From positions 1,364,001-1,428,000 of the forward strand of contig NZ_AP025488.1 of the NCBI RefSeq assembly GCF_024347475.1: DNA of 64,000 bases, in the 5' to 3' direction. The first letter of the stretch is position 1, and each line of letters opens with the position of its first letter. The notes below the pieces were generated by a model, which was given only the letters and a program-made list of their open reading frames with translations, was not told the origin of the DNA and did no database searches. The translations under genes and the position numbers were made by a program. The DNA comes from Vibrio fortis (lineage in GTDB: Bacteria > Pseudomonadota > Gammaproteobacteria > Enterobacterales > Vibrionaceae). Of this stretch, positions 18,305-26,446 are shown piece by piece.

Positions 18305-18640
18305 TCAATTTTTAACAATGATCATCAATCCACTAATGATTAACAATATACCCAACGTATCTAGCTTGCTAACATTCTCTCCTAACATAAAATATCCGAA
18401 GAAGTAAGTAATTATAAAAGTAAGAGCTGTAAATGGGAAAACCTTGATTAAGTCTTCTCGAGATAAAACATATATCCATAATCCCGCACCCATAATATAG
18501 AAAAGGAAACCGAACAAAAGCCATAAGTTCACAAAAAACTTAGCGTGCTGCATATTCATTGCGCCAAGCTTAAGGAATAGCTGGCCAAAAGACGCAAATA
18601 ATACACTAGCCAATACAATGTAAAGATTTACGCCAGACAT
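18305..18640 (-). CDS. EamA/SMR-like small four-helix membrane protein (putative lipid-sugar flippase)
   Basis: 111 aa with four helices: VNLYIVLASVLFASFGQLFL, NLWLLFGFLFYIMGAGLW, VFPFTALTFIITYFFGYFML, LGILLIISGLMII. The layout resembles small multidrug-resistance proteins and the ArnE/ArnF undecaprenyl-sugar flippase subunits. Beside a GtrB-like enzyme it may take the place of GtrA. Start at 18640 after GGAGAAGATATA; the frame is open to 18673. It overlaps the 3' end of the methyltransferase gene by 35 nt. Confidence 0.75.
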   Translation of the reverse strand: MSGVNLYIVLASVLFASFGQLFLKLGAMNMQHAKFFVNLWLLFGFLFYIMGAGLWIYVLSREDLIKVFPFTALTFIITYFFGYFMLGENVSKLDTLGILLIISGLMIIVKN

Positions 18641-19388
18641 TATATCTTCTCCTAAATCTATACATATAAACAAAAACCTTTTTCTTACAAAGCGCTAAGA
18701 AAGTCACAGCTTTAATGGGAAGAAGCCCAACAATATATTTGATAGTTCGTTCAAATAAACCACTATAATCTCTAATATCAGATTCCAATGAAATTTTACT
18801 GAAAGATAATTTATCCGAGTACTTTGATTTTTGTTTGATGAAAAAGAAAATATTATTTTTATACCAACCTTTGACCTCTCTGTGCTTAGCCAGCTTAGGT
18901 CTGATTGGATCATACATGTCAAAGCCACGCTCACTAAACTTTAGCTTCCAGTAACTATATGGTTTCTCATTGACATGATTTTCTCCGCCTTGGCCAATAG
19001 GAGCAGCAGAAAACATAACAACATCAGCATGAGCACATATGTTATTGATTAGAATATCTGCTCGATCTTCTGGTATATGTTCCGCAACCTCTAGACACTG
19101 ACAAAGTGAAAATTTTCGTTTCAAGTCGAACGAATTCGAAATGTCAGCCGAGATAAATTCCTCACTATCGATCAACAATTTGTCAGGGTTTACATAGCTG
19201 CCGTCCAAGCCCATAACTTGAATGTCATTATCTCTTTTCCATACGCTTAACCACGCCCCTTGCCCACAGCCGACATCAAGTATACTGCTTACGTCAATCA
19301 CCTCTAACACGTAAGGCACTACAATGCTCGCCGACTCAACAGAACCGACGTTTATGTAATCGTAAAAAACATCATCATAGCGATACAT
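18606..19388 (-). CDS. Class I SAM-dependent methyltransferase
   Basis: 260 aa. SAM-binding motif I is SSILDVGCGQGAWLSVW, followed by VMGLDGSYV (acidic ribose contact) and CLEVAEHIPEDRAD. The C-terminal 60 residues are basic with hydrophobic stretches, suggesting membrane association. It probably methylates a sugar or surface glycan. The start codon immediately follows the stop of the preceding gene. Confidence 0.82.
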   Translation of the reverse strand: MYRYDDVFYDYINVGSVESASIVVPYVLEVIDVSSILDVGCGQGAWLSVWKRDNDIQVMGLDGSYVNPDKLLIDSEEFISADISNSFDLKRKFSLCQCLEVAEHIPEDRADILINNICAHADVVMFSAAPIGQGGENHVNEKPYSYWKLKFSERGFDMYDPIRPKLAKHREVKGWYKNNIFFFIKQKSKYSDKLSFSKISLESDIRDYSGLFERTIKYIVGLLPIKAVTFLALCKKKVFVYMYRFRRRYNVWRKSLHCIG

Positions 19389-20876
19389 TTATAGTTTCCT
19401 TGCCAAAAGATACCAACAGCCAGATGTCTCCTTCATAACAAACCGGCCATTACCTCGCTGTGTTGAACCATTGAGTTCATTAATGGAGCAATCCCTAATC
19501 AAAATATAGTCATAATATGAATAATCTTCCCAATTAACATTAGGATAGTCATACCTTGAAATAAATGAGAATTTTTTTACCTTCATTTCGGCGTTCTCAG
19601 AGAACCTCACCATTTCTGGATGAAAGTATGCGAAGTTGAAATCAATCTCTAACTCCATCTTCGTCACCAACATTTGAGGAAGCCACAAAAACTGAGGTTC
19701 AGATAGCAGTCGGTACCGATTGGACATGTATTCATGTTTATTTGTTAGAAATATCAGCTTTTGTTTTTCTTTAATCCCCTCACTCAATTCATATATTGCC
19801 TTAATTTCATCATTGCTTTCGAGAACACGAGTGACTCTTGGTGAAAAACTTAAAGTTGTGGCAATAAAAATCAGAATGTAAAATTTGTTTTTTGAATGTA
19901 TTTCATTGATAGAAAGCGCTAAAAAAACAGGAAAGAGAATCAGTAATCTATCAGAGAAAAAACCTGTAGAAAACAATCTATTAGGCATCGTAAAAAACAA
20001 CATCACAGTTGCTAATGCAAACAATATATAGATATTAAAACTGGTTTTAACAATAGTTTTAGACCTAACAATAAAATACATCAATATCAGTTTTAAAAAT
20101 CCTAAAACAATGTCATTTCCCATTAAGTTACCAACAAAGAAACTGGAAAACCTATAAATCAAAGGATAATAATTAAACAACTCAACTTCCGAAACTGAAG
20201 TTGCACTTATTTTAATTTGGTACATCCACACAGCAACAAACACAACAGGGAAGGATAGTTTTACAATGCCTTTTATAACATAATAGTTAATACCTTTACG
20301 TACAGAAAACAAGGTGATATATAGCATCACTATTCCCCATGCTATAGCATGCGAATAAATAATAAAAAAGGATAGAAATATATTTATGTAACTATTAGGG
20401 TTGTTATTGAAGCAAAGAAAATAATATATCCATATTATCCCAAACCCTACCGTAATCAGAAACGGTACGAACCCCCAGTTAAATGGAAAGCAATATAAAA
20501 ACGGGATTGTAATTAACCTTAAGTCTACAGGCCTCCCTATTTTTTTTGCAATTAGTCCTGTAACTAAGGGGATTGAAATCAAATAAAATGTGACACCTAA
20601 TTTAAGAGCGACTAAAGGAGAAAGAACAAAGGAGAAAATAAGCAAAATTAAATTACTTACAATATAAGGAGTGAACCAATTTATCTCATATAAAGCAGCG
20701 TAAAATTCATTTCCCAAAAAAATTGCCTTCAGTGCAGTCAATTGAGCAATATGTTGAGGAAAATCGACCATAGCCGGAGAGTCGCCTAACCACACAGGAA
20801 AAATAACCAACAGCAACAGGAAATAAAAAACGGCGTTGGATAAATTTAAACATGACTTACTTGAAGAACTTTCCAT
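19389..20876 (-). CDS. Multi-spanning membrane protein, GT-C glycosyltransferase-like
   Basis: 495 aa with about ten hydrophobic helices. The first external loop carries acidic DSPAMVDFPQH, resembling the acidic loop of GT-C-fold enzymes that move sugars from polyprenyl carriers to acceptors outside the membrane. The C-terminal about 110 residues are soluble, ending with RGNGRFVMKETSGCWYL. No named family recognised. It has the position of the serotype-specific Gtr in gtrAB-gtr clusters. First gene of the operon and strikingly AT-rich. Confidence 0.6.
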   Translation of the reverse strand: MESSSSKSCLNLSNAVFYFLLLLVIFPVWLGDSPAMVDFPQHIAQLTALKAIFLGNEFYAALYEINWFTPYIVSNLILLIFSFVLSPLVALKLGVTFYLISIPLVTGLIAKKIGRPVDLRLITIPFLYCFPFNWGFVPFLITVGFGIIWIYYFLCFNNNPNSYINIFLSFFIIYSHAIAWGIVMLYITLFSVRKGINYYVIKGIVKLSFPVVFVAVWMYQIKISATSVSEVELFNYYPLIYRFSSFFVGNLMGNDIVLGFLKLILMYFIVRSKTIVKTSFNIYILFALATVMLFFTMPNRLFSTGFFSDRLLILFPVFLALSINEIHSKNKFYILIFIATTLSFSPRVTRVLESNDEIKAIYELSEGIKEKQKLIFLTNKHEYMSNRYRLLSEPQFLWLPQMLVTKMELEIDFNFAYFHPEMVRFSENAEMKVKKFSFISRYDYPNVNWEDYSYYDYILIRDCSINELNGSTQRGNGRFVMKETSGCWYLLARKL

Positions 20877-21135
20877 AATATTCCTGAAGTCAAATGGTTT
20901 AAAATGGCAAAGAATTAATCATGCCAATCAACATTGTCAGTAGTATTATGAATTATGGAACAAGACGAAAAATCTGCAAGAAACCCTACTTACTCTTCTA
21001 CAAATCGACCAAGTCATTAGTGGTTTTCATGGATACTAGCAACCGTAGTTAAAGGTTAGCTTTACATCATAATTATGGAATTGAAACGAAAATGTGGGTA
21101 ATGAAGTGCCCCATCATGAAGGGCACTGTAATTCA

Positions 21136-21318
21136 TCACACTGACTCAATGACGAGGTTTACATCTGGATTAGCCGAGGAAAGCACCACATCTGAGCCCT
21201 CGCTTGTTTCCAATGTAAACTCAGCGCCAGATTCAACGTGAAAGCTCAGCTTAGTTTGATCTAATTGCACCGTGATTTCGCCAGATTCCGCACTGACATT
21301 TTTAAATGTCTTTTTCAT
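21136..21318 (-). CDS. Small 60-aa protein of unknown function
   Basis: AAGGAG 6 nt ahead of the ATG supports translation. The sequence is acidic and beta-rich (GEITVQLDQTKLSFHVESG, DVVLSSANPDVNLVIESV), with no signal peptide or cysteine. Not recognised. It is followed at a short distance by nothing co-oriented on its 3' side until the glycosylation operon. Confidence 0.6.
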   Translation of the reverse strand: MKKTFKNVSAESGEITVQLDQTKLSFHVESGAEFTLETSEGSDVVLSSANPDVNLVIESV

Positions 21319-21346
21319 TTCAAACTCCTTGTCATTAACAAATAAA

Positions 21347-21961
21347 CTATTGGCGACTGATTAACAGATTCGCGCCAGACAACGCCAAAAAGGAGGCGCA
21401 TGCCCTATTGAATCGTTTTGCCATTTGGGGCTTGGTGAACCATTGCCTTAAGTAAATACCGAATATGGCGTAGAGCGATATTGCCCCTAACTCCAAGACT
21501 AAAAACGTAAGCCCGAGAATCAAAAACTGCTCGTTTACATTGGCCGACACGTCGACAAACTGCGGAAGAAATGCCGTAAAGATGAGAATCGCTTTCGGGT
21601 TACCTGCTGCCAATAAAAACTCTTGTTTAGCTAACCCTAAACGGCTCTTAACACTGTCAATTTCGGATATAGGGCTTGCCTCAGAACGCCAGAGATTGAA
21701 GGCTATCCACAACAAGTACGCAGCACCTACAATTTTGATGGTAAGAAACAACGTTTGAGACGCATACAGAACCACGGCTAATCCCGATGCCGCTAATGCA
21801 ATCATGACCGCGAACGCGGCAATTCGCCCAAGCCCAGCAACAAAGGCAGACTTAAAACCGTAACAGCGCGCATTGTTCATCGACAGCAGGTTGTTTGGGC
21901 CGGGCGTCATGTTCAGCGCAAAGCACGCGGGGATAAAAAATAGTAATTTCCAGATTTCCAT
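21347..21961 (-). CDS. LysE/RhtB-family exporter
   Basis: 204 aa. Family signature ACFALNMTPGPNNLLSMNNA, then GAAYLLWIAFNLWRS and AAGNPKAILIFTAFLPQFV. Start set at the second of two adjacent ATGs (21964 and 21961), 6 nt after GAAGGG; the open frame reaches 21991. Amino-acid or related efflux in the inner membrane. The second LysE in the window, clearly diverged from that at 16414. Just upstream (28 nt) of the 60-aa gene, so the two may be co-transcribed. Confidence 0.9.
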   Translation of the reverse strand: MEIWKLLFFIPACFALNMTPGPNNLLSMNNARCYGFKSAFVAGLGRIAAFAVMIALAASGLAVVLYASQTLFLTIKIVGAAYLLWIAFNLWRSEASPISEIDSVKSRLGLAKQEFLLAAGNPKAILIFTAFLPQFVDVSANVNEQFLILGLTFLVLELGAISLYAIFGIYLRQWFTKPQMAKRFNRACASFLALSGANLLISRQ

Positions 21962-22015
21962 CATGTTCCCTTCATAATATATACGACACACAATGTGTGA
22001 ATGTAGGTGTTGAGG

Positions 22016-22312
22016 CTACTTAGTTCTGTCTTCCACTTCATCGAATGCTTCAACGGAAACACGCTCGGCGATATCACGCATCTTCTGCATTTTTTCTGGA
22101 TTTCGATTTCCCCAAAATAGTTCCCAATCTTCACGATTTTTCCACTTAGCGATAGTGAGAACCTTTTCTGGGGTGTCCGACGATTGAAGCATAAAGCTAC
22201 CAAGCGCACCTTCTACTGATTCATGAATCGATTCAGTCACAGAGCGCCATACATGTTGAAATTCATCCACTTTGTCAGCAGGCACACGCCACTCATAGAT
22301 CACTCTAAACAT
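22016..22312 (-). CDS. ABM-domain (antibiotic biosynthesis monooxygenase-like) protein
   Basis: 98 aa dimeric alpha-beta barrel. VIYEWRVPADKVDEFQHVW and VLTIAKWKNREDWELFW match ABM-fold proteins. The true activity of most members is unknown. AGGAGCGTGT precedes the ATG. It precedes the LysE gene on the same strand with a 54-nt gap. Confidence 0.8.
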   Translation of the reverse strand: MFRVIYEWRVPADKVDEFQHVWRSVTESIHESVEGALGSFMLQSSDTPEKVLTIAKWKNREDWELFWGNRNPEKMQKMRDIAERVSVEAFDEVEDRTK

Positions 22313-22495
22313 ACACGCTCCTGTTACTCTGTTTTGTTAAATTTGATAGACATAATGGCGAAGATCAAACGAACTTAACCGTGTTTCTTGAGCTAATAAC
22401 TCGCTTTAACCTGCTGACAACAATAGCAAATATGCAACTCATTTGTATAATTTATAAATCACAAGAAACATATAAGCTTCACTCTCAAATAGGTG

Positions 22496-23416
22496 CTAAA
22501 TCTGATTTTTTATCTGATTTGAAACTGCAGCGATACAACGTTTTGCCGAATTAGACACACCGGACAATTGAAAGAACCCATGAATGACACCCAAATAGCG
22601 TTCGCAATATGCGTCAACGCCTTGTGAGCGCATCAACTTGTATAGGAGCTCACCTTCATCGCGTAGCGGGTCAAACTCTGCTGTGATAATGGTCGTGGTA
22701 GGCAAACCGCTCAAGTCATCGCTTAAAAGGTTAAGTTCTGGTTCTGTAATGTCTTCAGAACTGCAGCTCGCGTATAACTCAAAGCCAGAAAGAAGCATAT
22801 TTGCCGTAATAATGTAATCTGATCCATTTTCTCTGTAACTTTGAGTGTTACCTGTTGGATCAAGCATTGGGTAAATCAGAATCTGTTGACGAGGCAACCA
22901 CTGCTCAAGCTTTTTTAACCTAAGCGTCGTAGCCAAAGCCAATTGCCCCCCAGCACTATCTCCCATAAACACGATGTGCTCTGAATCACCACCATGTTTA
23001 TGCGCTTGCTCCTTAATACCAACTGCAGCTTGATATACATCGTCATGTGCTGCTGGATAAGCATGTTCAGGAGCTAACCTGTATTGTATGCAGATAACTA
23101 TCGAGTTAGACAAAAGAGCAATTTGTCTTAACTGTGTATCATGAGTTTCAAAACCACCACTGATGAAACAACCTCCATGAAAATAGACGGTTACAGGTAA
23201 ATTCACTTCATCTGTCGGTTTGTAGATCTTAACCGGAATACTATTAATTACATCGACGTATTCGCTTTCAATGCTAGGACTCTCGCCAGCTAACACTGTG
23301 CTACCGATATAGCCAGCCCGTCGATCCGCGATGGTTTGTGCCGAAGGGCAAGGTTTACCATTTGATTGAAATTCTTCGACTAGCTCTCTGATGCCAGCTT
23401 CTAGGTAATTGGTCAT
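22496..23416 (-). CDS. Alpha/beta hydrolase, HSL/acetyl-esterase family
   Basis: 306 aa. Oxyanion-hole motif VYFHGGCFISGG (HGGC rather than HGGG), nucleophile elbow FMGDSAGGQLA, acid in EFDPLRDEGE, and His in GVIHGFFQ give a full catalytic triad. Likely a carboxylesterase for short acyl esters; substrate unknown. It starts just beyond a degraded attC site, so it may be the last cassette of the array, but no attC follows it. Confidence 0.88.
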   Translation of the reverse strand: MTNYLEAGIRELVEEFQSNGKPCPSAQTIADRRAGYIGSTVLAGESPSIESEYVDVINSIPVKIYKPTDEVNLPVTVYFHGGCFISGGFETHDTQLRQIALLSNSIVICIQYRLAPEHAYPAAHDDVYQAAVGIKEQAHKHGGDSEHIVFMGDSAGGQLALATTLRLKKLEQWLPRQQILIYPMLDPTGNTQSYRENGSDYIITANMLLSGFELYASCSSEDITEPELNLLSDDLSGLPTTTIITAEFDPLRDEGELLYKLMRSQGVDAYCERYLGVIHGFFQLSGVSNSAKRCIAAVSNQIKNQI

Positions 23417-23481
23417 TCTATAACTCTACAACTAAAAAACCGGAGAATAATATACCAACACAAGAACATGTATATACATAC

Positions 23482-23632
23482 AGTTAAGGTTTGTGACGGA
23501 CATGAGATATCACGGCTTTTTGAAGGTGAGCCACGCAAACAAAAACCATGATCATATCGCCATAAACACAAAACCCAACGGTGGAATGAAAAATGCCATG
23601 CGTTGGGAATCATCTTAAACAGTTGATTAGTG
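23482..23632 (-). repeat. Degenerate attC (VCR-like) site A
   Basis: On the plus strand AAAAATGCCATGCGTTGGGAATC and the flanking stretch up to TTAAACAGTTGATTAG align with the intact attC sites downstream. The other arm is eroded: GTTAAGGTTT remains but the core GTTRRRY side is lost, and extra bases are inserted. Probably not recombinogenic. Confidence 0.65.
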
Positions 23633-23648
23633 AGCTTTCAGCGTGCGC

Positions 23649-24149
23649 CTAATCTTTTAGCGCATTACGCCAATACTCTACGGTTTTATCTGAAACCATG
23701 CCCGTTTCTCTGGCCGCCGCTACTAAAAAGTCACACAGATTACATGCTATCTGCTCATTACCGAGCAAATATAAACTACGAATTGCTCGGGTCAGGCGAA
23801 GTTGGTTGTGGTCATGACTTTTAAGCCAGACATGATTAATAGGGCTTAGCGTCAGTATTGAAGAAATTTCACACCCATCTCGCTGCAATCCCCAAAACTC
23901 AAGTAAAAGATCTAATGCTTTTAAGTGAGCAACACGCAATTCTTCTGAGTTAGCGAAAGCCTCTCGATCTGCTTGAGTTACCAAGGGAGCATGTTGATTG
24001 AACTTAGTACCCTCATCTATCGGGAAAAGAACTTGAATATACTTATGATCATGCTCAAGCCAGAAGTGATTATAAGCTAACAACTCCTCTATATTGCGAC
24101 CAAACTTATCTGGCGCTTCGCCAGACATAAAGCTAGCAATTTCACTCAT
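23649..24149 (-). CDS. OGFr-domain protein (cassette-borne)
   Basis: 166 aa. LLAYNHFWLEHDHKYIQVLF followed by FNQHAPLV is the opioid-growth-factor-receptor-like conserved region, a domain of unknown function found in bacteria and eukaryotes. The C-terminus is helical (NEQIACNLCDFLVAAARETG). AGGATTTAAA precedes the ATG. Lies between a degenerate and a broken attC. Confidence 0.8.
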   Translation of the reverse strand: MSEIASFMSGEAPDKFGRNIEELLAYNHFWLEHDHKYIQVLFPIDEGTKFNQHAPLVTQADREAFANSEELRVAHLKALDLLLEFWGLQRDGCEISSILTLSPINHVWLKSHDHNQLRLTRAIRSLYLLGNEQIACNLCDFLVAAARETGMVSDKTVEYWRNALKD

Positions 24150-24239
24150 TTTAAATCCTGCTAATTGTAACTTTTATCTTTATGCACTGACGCTGCATCA
24201 ATAATTAGCAACGTACCTAAGTTGGCTACATCACGAACA

Positions 24240-24496
24240 AACAAGCGGCACCACTGATTGGTATCGCTCCCATAACACGCGAAAGTGGTCGCTCCCAAGT
24301 GCGAACCGTTTTATACATGGCCATGATGTCAGCCATGCAATGTAACCCTATATTTAAAGCCACTTATGCTCGACTCCTAGCAGCCGGAAAACCTAAGAAA
24401 GTCGCAATAATCGCATGTGTAAGAAAGATGGTTGTGACCCTCAATTCGATGCTGAGAGATGGCGCCATGTGGGATGAGAACGCAGTCAAAAATTAA
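24240..24496 (+). pseudogene. IS110/IS1111-type transposase C-terminal relic
   Basis: The frame reads LIGIAPITRESG, then SQVRTVLYMAMMSAMQCNP, YARLLAAGKPKKVAIIACVR and LNSMLRDGAMW: the second (RuvC-distal) transposase region of the IS110 family. The N-terminal DEDD domain and about 15 residues between ESG and RSQ are missing, and no element ends are evident. It sits beside half an attC site; IS1111-attC elements are known to target attC. Confidence 0.8.
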
Positions 24497-24505
24497 TCAT
24501 TGGCG

Positions 24506-24524
24506 CCATAGTCGTTTGTTAGGG
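24506..24524 (-). repeat. Surviving arm of attC site B
   Basis: On the minus strand CCCTAACAAACGAC begins immediately after the stop of the 318-aa gene, like the first arm of the complete sites (CTAACAAA). The remaining approximately 100 nt of the site are absent and replaced by the transposase relic. Confidence 0.5.
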
Positions 24525-24529
24525 CTCGT

Positions 24530-25486
24530 CTAATTGCTAGCAAATAAATCTTGCTGGGCGTCTTTTAATGCTTTTTGATGACGGTACTTTTTGCCCTGCA
24601 TTGTCTCTTGAAAAACGCTTTCTTGACCGTTTTCAATTACCGTATCGACAGAATAACCAGTAACTACGACATCTCCAACCTCGTCTAGTTTTCGATGTAT
24701 GTGCAAAACACACTTAATAGCAGCGCCATGAGTAAAGCTGATTTGCTCAGATAAAACATCACGCTTAAAGTTTTGATCGTTCATGGAGAAGCTAATGCTT
24801 TCGCCTTTATAAATACCTTTCCATTTGTGTCTCCCATTACGGAGAACCGGAGATATAATTTCTATGACAGCATTATCTTCGATTTGGACTGGCAATGAAT
24901 TTGAGTGAAGAATAAAACGTTTAAAATCGCTACGTTGAACCATTGCTTCTTTAAAAGCTTCCTCTCCCTCTTTATCCAAGCCATTAATGCCAACCTTAGT
25001 AATTTTTGGAGTGTTATTTAATTGCTTATAAAAATTAGACTTACGGGTAACTACTTTGTAATTAGTATCAACAAGTGAAGCAACTTTCTCGACTGTATCT
25101 TGGGTAACTTTGTCTTCTTCTACTTCCTTTTGCAGCTTTGCTAAGTTTATACGACGCTCCAAAATACTGAGCTTTAGATCTTCTTTCTGAAGTTGCTCTA
25201 GTTCCGGATCAGTCGTGGGGATACGTGATATAACAATACCAGCAATGCTTACGATTACTGAAATCACGGCGGCATTTGCATTAGTAAATGCCCAGATATC
25301 TCTGAGTCCACCCTCTTTCCAAGCTTCAGCTTCAATGACTATTTGAGTGTTAAGTACTTTGGCTATTTCTTGGACTATTGCAAGAACTTCAGACTCGCAT
25401 TTATTACGAGCAATTGCATCCATACTATGCGAGCCGTTCTCAAGATAGTAGTGCATTTGAAGTTTAGTTGAATGGGCGATTTGCAT
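24530..25486 (-). CDS. Unknown 318-aa cassette protein with membrane segment and coiled coil
   Basis: Not recognised. Residues 1-60 hold a polar helical segment (ARNKCESEVLAIVQEIAKVL, EAEAWKEGGLRDIWAF). A hydrophobic stretch at about 68-88 (NANAAVISVIVSIAGIVI) is a likely membrane helix. Residues 95-130 are charged and heptad-like (LEQLQKEDLKLSILERRINL). The C-terminal 180 residues look like a beta-rich sensor or binding domain (RNGRHKWKGIYKGESISFSM). AAGG lies 7 nt before the ATG. A membrane-anchored effector in an integron cassette could be a phage-defence protein, but that is inference from context. Confidence 0.6.
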   Translation of the reverse strand: MQIAHSTKLQMHYYLENGSHSMDAIARNKCESEVLAIVQEIAKVLNTQIVIEAEAWKEGGLRDIWAFTNANAAVISVIVSIAGIVISRIPTTDPELEQLQKEDLKLSILERRINLAKLQKEVEEDKVTQDTVEKVASLVDTNYKVVTRKSNFYKQLNNTPKITKVGINGLDKEGEEAFKEAMVQRSDFKRFILHSNSLPVQIEDNAVIEIISPVLRNGRHKWKGIYKGESISFSMNDQNFKRDVLSEQISFTHGAAIKCVLHIHRKLDEVGDVVVTGYSVDTVIENGQESVFQETMQGKKYRHQKALKDAQQDLFASN

Positions 25487-25585
25487 GGATTTACCTTATG
25501 TCTTACTCCACAAATAAAATGAGGGTAAAAATGAAAAACTCAAGAAGATAAATGCAACAAGGCTCACACTTTTGATATAGAGCCC

Positions 25586-25706
25586 TAACGCCTTGTTAAG
25601 GTGTGAGGCACGCAATGCCGATGCCTCCGCATACCACCTTAACCACTAAAACTAACGCATAGTAAAAATGCCACGCGTGCCGAATTACTCTTGAACAATT
25701 TGTTAG
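25586..25706 (-). repeat. attC (VCR-like) site C, 121 nt
   Basis: Plus-strand ends TAACGCCTTGTTAAGG and CTTGAACAATTTGTTAG, with the central ATGCCACGCGTGCCGAAT, match the Vibrio VCR family in reverse complement. Read on the minus strand it follows the Nudix stop by 4 nt and ends in a GCGTTAGGG core, the expected place and orientation for a cassette attC. Confidence 0.9.
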
Positions 25707-25710
25707 CTTT

Positions 25711-26178
25711 CTAGCCAACGAAGTACGCTGGATCATTTTCTGCAAATAAACAATCCAACGGGTAAGGCAGCTCAAGCCTTGGCATATTACCTTTTGAAAA
25801 CCATTTAAGGCATACCGTTTCATCATCGAGTGCGGATTGAGAACAACTTTCTACTACACATTTGAACATGATAACTGTGTATTCAACTTGATCACCATTT
25901 GGGTATGTAAAACCAAAACCCTCACCGCCGAATACACCAAGTAGGCGATCTACTTTTACAGCCAAACCTGTTTCCTCGCGAACTTCCCTGATCAATGCTT
26001 GCACTGGCGACTCTTGAGGTTCAATCATTCCGGCAGGAAGGCTCCATGTGCCATCTGATTTTTGCTGAAGTAGTAGCTCTTTATTTTCATTTAAAATGAC
26101 ACCCGCAACGCCGGGGATAAGAAGTGGCATCGTTCCAATCTTAGAACGAACCTCTTTGATATAGTCACTTGCGCTCAA
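25711..26178 (-). CDS. Nudix hydrolase (cassette-borne)
   Basis: 155 aa. The Nudix box runs from GMIEPQESPVQALIREV to REETGL and has all metal-binding glutamates. Preceding LLQQKSDGTWSLPAG is typical of ADP-ribose or nucleotide pyrophosphatases. The start codon is TTG at 26178, 4-5 nt after AAGGAGG; the first ATG would be 16 codons later and has no such site. Substrate unknown. Nudix genes are common integron cargo. Confidence 0.9.
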   Translation of the reverse strand: MSASDYIKEVRSKIGTMPLLIPGVAGVILNENKELLLQQKSDGTWSLPAGMIEPQESPVQALIREVREETGLAVKVDRLLGVFGGEGFGFTYPNGDQVEYTVIMFKCVVESCSQSALDDETVCLKWFSKGNMPRLELPYPLDCLFAENDPAYFVG

Positions 26179-26195
26179 TTTTCCTCCTTGAAAGC

Positions 26196-26316
26196 TAACG
26201 CCCTGCTAAGGGGTGAGCAACGCAATACCGATGCCTCCGCATACCACCTTAATCACTAAAATCAACGCATGATAAAAATGCCACGCGTTGCGAATCCCTC
26301 TTGAGCAGTTTGTTAG
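26196..26316 (-). repeat. attC (VCR-like) site D, 121 nt
   Basis: TAACGCCCTGCTAAGGGGTG ... CCACGCGTTGCGAATCCCTC ... CAGTTTGTTAG. Same length and near-identical sequence to sites C and E. It separates the Nudix cassette from the inverted 274-aa cassette. Confidence 0.92.
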
Positions 26317-26446
26317 CTGAATGACTTTCATCCACCTTTCCACAACGACCTGCACAGATACGGCTCCATCATAATTCTGATATTATAGATAGAATCGAAT
26401 GTGAAACACCATAAACAAAGATCATACATCAAGGTAGAAATTACAT

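Noticed and set aside
24299..24496. Free-standing 65-aa gene
   Set aside because: It is the end of a broken IS110-type transposase, not an independent gene.
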